Part shown: positions 39,101 to 48,100 of the stretch, one piece after another
Layout of the letters: each line of letters opens with the position of its first letter
How positions within the stretch are numbered: the stretch's first letter is position 1
Assembly: GCA_028622995.1 (NCBI GenBank)
Contig: JAJQJQ010000006.1
Coordinates: 6,014,001-6,078,000, forward strand
Direction: 5' to 3'
DNA: 64,000 nt
Source: Panagrolaimus kolymaensis
Taxonomy: Eukaryota > Nematoda > Chromadorea > Rhabditida > Panagrolaimidae
Notes under the pieces: model-generated
What the model was told of the DNA's origin: nothing
What the model saw: only the letters and a program-made list of their open reading frames with translations
Database searches by the model: none
Made by a program: the position numbers and the translations under genes

Positions 39101-42100
39101 ATTCTAACATATATCACTGATTATCGAATGCTTCTTTATCGAAAACGAGTATAAATTATTAACGCTTAATTATATTTAATTCCTTTATATAGATTTTTTA
39201 AAGCTTTATAGTCAAACAAATTGATTTATCGTGCAAACAACTTTTTTGTATTAATTGTTTATTAATTAATTTAATAATTTAAATGTAAAAAAACAATGTA
39301 AAATGATTATCATAAACATAATTCTTTAATAATAATTTATAATTTTTTCATGAAAAAAAATCACAACACTTCAGTATATAATTAATCAATCAATCACAAA
39401 TAATAAAATAAATAATAACTAAATAAAGCAGAAAGAAAAAACAATTTTTTTTTATCCAACCTTTTTAAATTCAAAAAATGCATGGAAATGGAAAAACATT
39501 CAATCATGATTCAAATAATCCGCCTTTGATTTTGCTCTTTGATTGAGACATTTTCGTTCTAAGAATTGTAACGGAACGACAAACAAACAGACATTTTTTT
39601 TTGGACACATTTTTAGTCAAAAATCTCGATCTAATAAAGTTTTTTTTTTGAATTTCTTTACAGATATAATATATAGATGGGCACTCATAAGTATACCAAA
39701 TTTCAGCCATAGTTAATAAACATAAAAACATGATTAAGCTAGTTGAAAAAAAAAGAGATCTTGCGCTACCTAAGTCCCGACCCAACTTGGGCCAGCTGTA
39801 TCGCATGCAGCACGATCGCTTCGCGATCGTGCTGCATGCTCTGGCTGGCGGCTTTTGTGAAAGTTCGCGACGTCGCGAAGTCGCGATGTTTGTTTTCGCG
39901 TCGAGACCATAAAAAAATTGTGCAAGTTCGCGATATTTTCTTTTTTTGCTTTTCTACTGATTTTTATTCGAATTTTATTTATATTTTATTACAAATGTCA
40001 CATATTTAAAGTAACAAATACTAAAAAAAGTTAAAAGGCAGGATTATAATTAAATGACAAAGAAAATACAAAGCATTGATTATTCCTTTGGTTTAGGAGC
40101 TTCTGCGAATTCATTAAGAATAATTTCATCTTTAGGATGAGTATAATGAGCTTCTTGAACTGATAAATATGCAAATACTTTAGCAAATCTATTTATCATA
40201 TCCAATTGGGGAACTTCAATTTCAATAATTTAAGTTGCTTGTGGTTTATCTTTACGAGCTGCTTCATGAAAAGTTTGAACTTGCTAAGGTAAAAGACGCA
40301 TTTGACTTATATGTTAGGAAAATTTTTATTATCGTTAACATTTTTACCGTTTATTGATATAACAATTTTTAAAAAGAAGGAGATAAAAAAGCTCAAGTTG
40401 TCAACATTAGTTTACGCATAAAATCAGTCATAATAATTTTGGCTTTGACAATCTTCACTTGCACTATCTAATTATGAACCATGACTTTGATCATCAGTGA
40501 TTTCGCATTGATTCTAAAAAAAATTATAACTTGGTTTTCAGAAAATTAATGACTTACTGAAATCGAAAAACTTTCTTTTTCGACAATGTCTTCAAAGCTC
40601 AATTCTGGTTTACTATCATTGATTGCTTCCCAAGGAAGAGAAACGGACAATTTATCGTAAGACTTAGTAACTAAAATAAGTAATTTATTTTGTAACTTTC
40701 TAAATTCCTTTAACTTACAATATATATATATAAAAAATTTGGTTTTTTAGAAAGACTTTAGAAATGGATTTTTTTTAGCGCTATGATGAAAGTAAATTAC
40801 AAAAAGTTTTAAACTATGGAACGCATAAAAGTATTAATCAAACGTTTTTTTTAAGACTCTTATTGTATTATTTAAAAAAGAATACAATCCAACTACGAGA
40901 ACGCATATGGGATAAGCTAGAGTTAAACAATCAAGATATTACCTTTGGATAAGCTGTCATCATTGTTGTTCTTGCTAATTATTTCCACTTTGGCTTTCAC
41001 GGGAGCAATATGATTTCATCGTGGATTATTTGTTTTGGGAGGGGTGGGACAATTTTCATCTTCGCTAACATCATAACCTTTATTGGAAGCATTATCATTT
41101 TGAGAATATTTTAGTTTTTGGTTCTCCCTTTCACGCTCTTGTTGTTCCCTTTTAATGTGATCAGCCTCATCACGCTCCCGTTGTTGCTCCAACTGAACGC
41201 GTTCGGCCTCATCACGTTCACATTGTCGGCGCTCTGCCTCCATTCTTTCTTTTTGATGATTCTTTTGAACTGCTTCAAGGGAGGATTTAAATTCATCACA
41301 GTCCTTTAAACGCTGTTCCTTTTCTGCATTTTCATTGTGATTTTTGTCATCCGATTTAAGAGAAATGGAAGACATATCTTTAATTAAAATAATTTTAAAA
41401 TAAAACAAGTTTAAGAAAATAAAATTTCACGAGTAAAATTAAAGAAAAATTTAACATTAAGCGTATGTACCAGCAAATTATCATAATGAACTTTAACAAC
41501 AAGCTCTTTAATAATCTTTCATCCGAAAAAAGTTGCAAAATCAAACGCTTAAATAAAAAATTTGACTAATAAATCACCTGGCGCTTTTTCTTTTTACTTT
41601 CCGCTTACTTACACTGTCTCTTGAACTTTAATTTTTTTATATAAAACAAATTTGTCTTTGAAAGAGCTTATTTTGAACTGAGCCGTCAAAAAAAAAAATT
41701 GCGCTTTTTTACTCTTTTCGTCAGATCCTTTTTTCCAAACAAAAAAAAAATAATGCTTTTAAACCAATTTTTTCTCTTGAAAAATTTAAGTATGGCTAAT
41801 AATATTATTTTGTTTGTGCAAACAATACAATCAATGTGGTCATTTCACACATTTGAGGTCCATCGAATGGTGGAGCTGAATATTTAGAACAAAGTCCAGT
41901 GGGAAACTGAGCTCAACGATTACTAATTAATACAGTGAAACTTAAGAAAAGGCTATTATTCCCGTAAACATCAGTCATTAATACTTGGATTTAGCCATTT
42001 TAACAAAAAGTACAAAAATATGTAAATACTATTTTACATTACACTCAAATCTTCTAAATCCTTAACCTTAAAAGTTATTAATTCTTTGTCGTTCATTAAC

Positions 42101-45100
42101 AGGTGAAGAATGTGTAATTGAAAATGCACCACATAGCTCATATAAATAACAAAATGACTGGCATTATTAGTGACAATTAATTTGTATGCCAGCAGAAAAA
42201 ATTTTTAATAATAAAACTTTCGATCTCGAAGATTTAGAAATTGTCACATGGAGAGGAAATATTTATAATTCTTATATTTCTACGGCTATAATTCGTTATG
42301 ACGTTAACAAAGAAAGTTTCGTTATTGACGATTTTAATATAAACCTCGATACTGCCGATGCAACGTCAGTTAGAAAAACTAATAAAAGAAAACCCAATTA
42401 CGATACCATAGTTGTAACACCAAAAATGATTAAAATTGAAGATGACTTAAATCAACCAAATACTCAAACCATTGCAATTGCTGTAGAAATGGAGCAATGG
42501 ATATTGATAATAAAGATTTTGAAAAAGAGGGTTGGTATTAAAAAGAGTGTTGAAACTTGGAAGTCTTACGCTTATAAAAAAATTAGTAGTATGACAGATA
42601 ATCTGAAATGAAAAAATGATTGTAATTAATCAAAAATGAATGCAGCGGTAAAATTGAATGAAATGCAAAGAAAACGAGAAGTAGCAAGGGAAAAAAGATT
42701 ATTATTATTAGCACCTGAAAATAATAATTGAAGTAACGAATTGATACAGCTCTCGAAAAAAATTTTTATTTCAGAGAGCAAACAATAATCTTAAACATCA
42801 AAATGCTGAGATGATGCGGTTCTCGTGAAAATGAAACAAATGTAGAAAAACGACGTGAAAGATGATGGGATAGCGTAAAAGAAAGTATAGCAGATTCAAG
42901 GAAATTACAAAAAAAATTGAACCCTAACAAGCTTTGGATAAAGTTAAATATAAAAGGCGATGTGTGTCTTAAATTATAAAACATTTTGTGAAAAGAGTGG
43001 AGCTTGTTTTAAAAATGTTAATCTTATTTATTACGAGAAAGGATTAAATTTGTATTCACTAGTAAAGCCGAATATTTTAAACAAGAAAAACGGCAACCAG
43101 ATGGAATCTGTAATTTATGCTGTCGACTATGTAAAATAATAATAGATTCATCAGTTGATGATTATCCCAAAGATTTATAAACGTTTATGAGGAAGCTAGT
43201 ATAAGGATAAAAGCTTAGTTTAAAACTTTCATACTAATATTCGTAATTATAACACGAGTCATAGTTTGCAAAGATGCATCCAAAACATGTTACCATACAT
43301 ACTAACATTAAAACATCAAGGAAGAGTTTTGTACATAATGAGTCGAATTTTTTATTCAAGTAACAAAGCCAATGCATTTGACTATCAACTTTATATTCTT
43401 GACAGTCATAAAGCAACAAAATAAAGAATAAATGCTCCTACCAATTTGGAAGCGAATTTGAATGGAAATTTAATGGGAATGATTGATAAAGCTATGAGGG
43501 AACATAAAGTTAATGTGCAAAGTTTTGTAATGTTAAAGGAAACAACTGAAAGAGATAAAGCTGAAAAATAAGCTAATAATGAATCCATTCAAGGTTTAAA
43601 GTTAATAATTTTTGTTAATAAACCTAATGCAAAAAGGAATTATGATGCAATTGTTGCCTTTGAAGTAGCATTGATCTAAGGTCAGAATGGAGAAATTTTC
43701 AAAGAAAATATTGTTATTATAAAAAGGAATATTGATGGTGAATTCAAAAATATTTAAAAGATGGTGATAATACGACGGATCTTTAGTTTATCCATTGTTT
43801 AATACACCCGGAAAATTTGATTTTTATGAATTTACCAAAAGAAAGATCCAAACAAACCAAATTCACAAAAAAAATGAGTAAACAAGAATATCACGCTTAT
43901 AAATATCATGTAAGAGATGAAAAGGCGAATGGCTTATTGCATTATGGTGGAATGCTTTTCTTACAACATTTATTTCAAGGGCAAAAACAGAAAAAGATCG
44001 ATTAAATTATTTGAGATTTAACCAAGACAAAATCAATGCCGCTATTTACTTACTGATTTGCATTAAGAATTAAATAAAAAAGCATGAAAGGATGACAAAT
44101 TACCAGGAAGTATTTATGGTTTACCAAGTTCATTTTATGAAAGATCAATGGTGTATTAGAGCGAATAGATTTAGAGAGAAGTGCATCTTCAAAAAGATTG
44201 AAAATTGAGTTATTACCGAACTAATATTTTTCTGCGTCCTTTGACAACTGGACGAATAAGTTTTTTGAAATTAAATTATTCTCTTTTTATTTTTTTTACA
44301 TTCGTGGCTTTCTTTTGTTGCTTAAAGTGCATAGGTTTTCAGCAAAAGATGCTAAATTGCTGTAGCTTGCTAGTTTGTTACAATTTATTCGTACCCATTA
44401 AAACACCACTTTCATTGTGATTTTGGAAAGAAACTACGGGATTATTAACCAAAAGATTGCCTAATTGTCCTGATGTGGATGGAGCTAACCGGTAGTCTTT
44501 TGTGTGCAACATATTTAAAACCATTTGGTATTTCATGAATCACCACTATCGTCATCAACGCTGTTATTTTCTTTTTCCTTTTCATCATTGAATTGGAGTT
44601 CATAAAAGAATTTCAATGGACTTTCTTCCATGGCTCTTCGTTCATCGGGCGTGAAATCATTGATGAGTTTGAGTTATTTTTGAAATTTTGGGCCTTCAAG
44701 TTCATCAATTTTGTTTAAAACATAATATCCTACAGCTTCAAAAAATCTTTGGGAATAAAGAAAGTCATCTTAAAAAGTATAAAATTTAAATTCCGCATCG
44801 GTGAAAGAACCAAAAAATAAATTTAGTAAATTTTTAATCCTTGGGTGATGAAACAAATTCAAAATGATTATGTGGTTCAAGAAATTTTTTAAGTTGTTTT
44901 GGATTCATTTCAACATCTATGTTTTCTTTTTTATCCGTATGTTACGTAACATTTTTAAGGATGGAGCAATAATATCGCGTGGATTAACTTCAATGGTAAA
45001 ATCAGGGATAGCAATGGAGTGAAGAATAATTTTTGTCGCTTCGGATGGAAGAATATCAGCAGCAGTTGTTTGAGTGGCTATTAAAGCAGATAAACATTGG

Positions 45101-48100
45101 AGAAGTTGAGCAAATAAAAATGCGAAAAAGGATATAAATGACATTGAAATAAATTTTAATAATGAAAAGAGTTGTTGTTGTTATTATTATTGTGGCATGT
45201 CATACTTATTTTCTAATGCTTGCTTTGTGGATAACAACGGACTCCGTTAATTTATTTTTGATTATAAGGCATATTAGAATAACTTATTTGGCTACTAATT
45301 TCTATGAAATAAACATAAACTAAAAGCACCAAACACGCAAGCATCAAATCATAAAAATAGCCGTTTTGAAATAAAGCTCAATCCATTATGATGGTGTTTC
45401 GAAGGTGAAATAATAAGGGACATAATCGTGATGCATCCAACGGGTATTTAATACTTTGACAAACAGCAATGAAAAAGAAACGTCCAGAAACATAAATATA
45501 ATTTCCACTACTTCCACATGATTTGATTGAATGTAGTTGGGATGGTGAACCTAATGAACTTCCAAATGTGAAGAAACTGTTGAAACTTTAGAAAGTTTAA
45601 TTACATCCTTTCCAATTCATTAAAAGCCATTGATTGATTTATTACTAATGGATGATTGGGTTTTACCACCACCAAGTCCAGAATATTTAATTCAAACAGA
45701 TCTTGAATTTGGGAATGATGCTAACTGGCAAAAGAAAGTCAAACCTCCATTGCCAGACTTTTATAAAAAATACTTATTGCTTAAAACAACACAAAAGTAA
45801 ATTTGGTAACGATCGAGATCATACTTAATATTTGAAAAAAAATTAATACTAGTAAGTAGAAAAAATACTTGCGGAACTGCAAAAGAAGCTCCAACCATTA
45901 CTTCCAGCAAAGCCATTATTCCAGCAACTATCTCCAAGAACTAGTGAGTTTTTTCTTTTTTAAGTGGCAGTTATAAAGATTTTAATTTATTACAAATATT
46001 AATGTACTTTATAATTTTTTCTGTCAACCAATTCGACTACATCGCCCTGCAGTTAACACTTTCCATAGTCAACCATTTCAAAGAGTTAGTAAGTCTTTTC
46101 TTGTTTAAGAACTACTTATATAAACCTTTTAAATTTTTACAATGCGCTTTTTAATTTTTTTAATATTTGTTACTTTAAATATGTGACATTTGTAATAAAA
46201 TATAAATAAAATTCGAATAAAAATCAGTTGAAAAGCAAAAAAAGAAAATATCGCGAAATTGCACAATTTTTTTATGGTCTCGACGCGAAAACAAACATCG
46301 CGACTTCGCGACGTCGCGAACTTTCACAAAAGCCCTGGCTGGCCCCAAAAAAAATGAAAAAGAAGAAATACATTTATTTTTCCAAGATTTTAGTTTCTCA
46401 ATTCTCTGGAAAATATATTTCTTTTTGTTGCAAAGAACAGAGTCTCGTCTCTTGGAATAGAGAGAAAAATGAGAAATGGAAATTACTTTTTGCAAAACAA
46501 TTGCACTTTTTTTGTTACGAGGAAGAAGACTGACTGGCTGGCAGATTGATAAAAAAAAAGCAGCTTTTTTTATTTATTTCTTTTTGGGGTTGGTTGTTTG
46601 TTTCAACAACGAACGCGGAACCAAAGTTGTTGTTGCAAGGTTTATATGTCTAATAGTTCCTTATTATTGAATTGAAATGAAATCAAACAATAAATAATTT
46701 AAAAAAGAAGGAAAAATTGTGCTTTGAAAATAAAAAACGGCTTTAAAAGTCAGTCGTATATATATGTAACAAGCATGTGTGCAAATAATATGTATAAATG
46801 AAATGAGTGCTTTCTTTTCTTTCGTTTTTTTGGGTGGTAATTATTATTAGTGCAACGTGAAAGAGAAAAGTTTAAACAGCTTTCTTTTTTTTTCTGTTAT
46901 GGAACTTTGGTGCTAAACTACTGTAGCCGCTTGATAGCTAATAATTTTGTTTCGCATGCATATTCTGCGAGAAATGAACTTTTTAAAATTATGTTCTAAT
47001 AAGCACCAATTAAATTAATATATAGTAAAAAGATCACGATAAAATTGCCAAAAAATATATTAAAACTTACATGGCTTTCTTGCAATTTTACAAAACAATC
47101 CACTTCCATTTCGAATTGGTGATAGTATTGGTGGTGGAGTATATGGAGTTAAACTCAACATTGATGGATTTGATGCGTTTCCTGGCACTCTAGTACTTCT
47201 TAATTGACTACTAAATCTTCGAAGAGATAACTTTCGTTTATGATATTCCAAAACTTGTGATGGAGTTCGTTGTAATGGTTTCTGATCTTCTAGAGAATCT
47301 CCGCCGCTATATGAGGAATTCCTATAAAAAATAATAAACACGTTTTTTAATTCATTAATAAGGATGTTGTTGAAATATCAGAGAGCGCATATTTTTGGAG
47401 TGAACGCTACACTGGGGGTAACGAAAAAACAAAAGTGCAAGCATGCTTTTTTAAAAAAGATTTAAAAAAGGCATCATTAATAATAATAAAAAATTGGGGG
47501 TAAGTAAGTTTTGTTCGTGTATATATATTTTTCTCTAAAAGTACATATTCACATAAAATTTTTATATGTGGATAAAAAAAGAAATTCCATAAAAAGAATC
47601 ATAGCTTTCGGAAAATAAAACATCTGACTTTAACTACATACATATTTTTTCTATTTACGTCGCGAGACTGCAATTTTTTTTAATTTTACATCCGTCTTTT
47701 TTAACCTTTCTAATTATTTCACCTTCCGCGTTCTGAATTTTTAATGATTGTTGTAAAAAACTACTATGCTCAAACTTTTTAATAACTTATTATTTTTGTC
47801 GCGTTTAAAGCTTCAAAATAATCCTTCCTTCCGTGTTGATGATGATAACTAGAAAAAGGAAGGAAAAGAGGTAATTCATGTTTACTAAAAAAGTAATTTT
47901 TTTACACAAATTAATTTTTGGCTACACTTTTTGCTGTTGTATTTTTTTTACAGACAACAACGACGCGTGCCAAAGTATCATTAGCCATATTTTTGCAATA
48001 ATTATTAGTTCCGTGTTCTTACTTATTTTTTGTTTGTTTCCATTTAAAAAAAGCAGCTTTTTAAAGAAGACTAGCCATTTAAAAAAATCTTTTTAAAGTA

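Larger units (their letters stand above)
39850..46334. mobile_element. 6.5-kb composite segment bounded by inverted ~190-bp repeats
   Basis: 39850-40040 and 46148-46334 are near-identical reverse complements, differing at only a handful of positions over ~170 nt. Each outer end starts GGCTTTTGTGAAAG and carries the palindrome TTCGCGACGTCGCGAA (39864-39879 and 46305-46320), with further TCGCGA copies. The interior holds several decayed coding units, including Helitron Rep sequence. It could be one large TIR element that has captured or been invaded by others. Alternatively, two short palindromic elements were inserted in opposite orientation around old debris. The arms look younger than the interior, which favours the second reading. 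Confidence 0.7.
30278..47070 (-). other. 16.8-kb third intron of the SAEG-1-like gene
   Basis: The donor GTAAGT at 47070 leaves phase 1, and the acceptor at 30278 opens an exon beginning CC-GAA-TTC, giving a Ser codon at the junction and a continuous frame. Other introns of this gene are 0.1-1.5 kb and most introns in the window are under 100 nt. The intron holds the repeats, pseudogenes and hairpins listed separately. From 31350 to 36080 I see only AT-rich low-complexity DNA, apart from scattered short GC-richer patches such as 35330-35400. Confidence 0.8.

Noticed and set aside
39743..40009. Pair of similar predicted peptides here and at 46175-46495 (minus)
   Set aside because: The similarity arises because both lie in the same inverted DNA repeat. 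The frame is not coding-like.
40080..45144. In-frame stops in the decayed genes are mostly TAA/TAG, raising the idea of DNA from an organism with reassigned UAA/UAG codons
   Set aside because: TGA stops and frameshifts also occur in the same units, and C-to-T decay of CAA/CAG codons explains the bias without a different genetic code.
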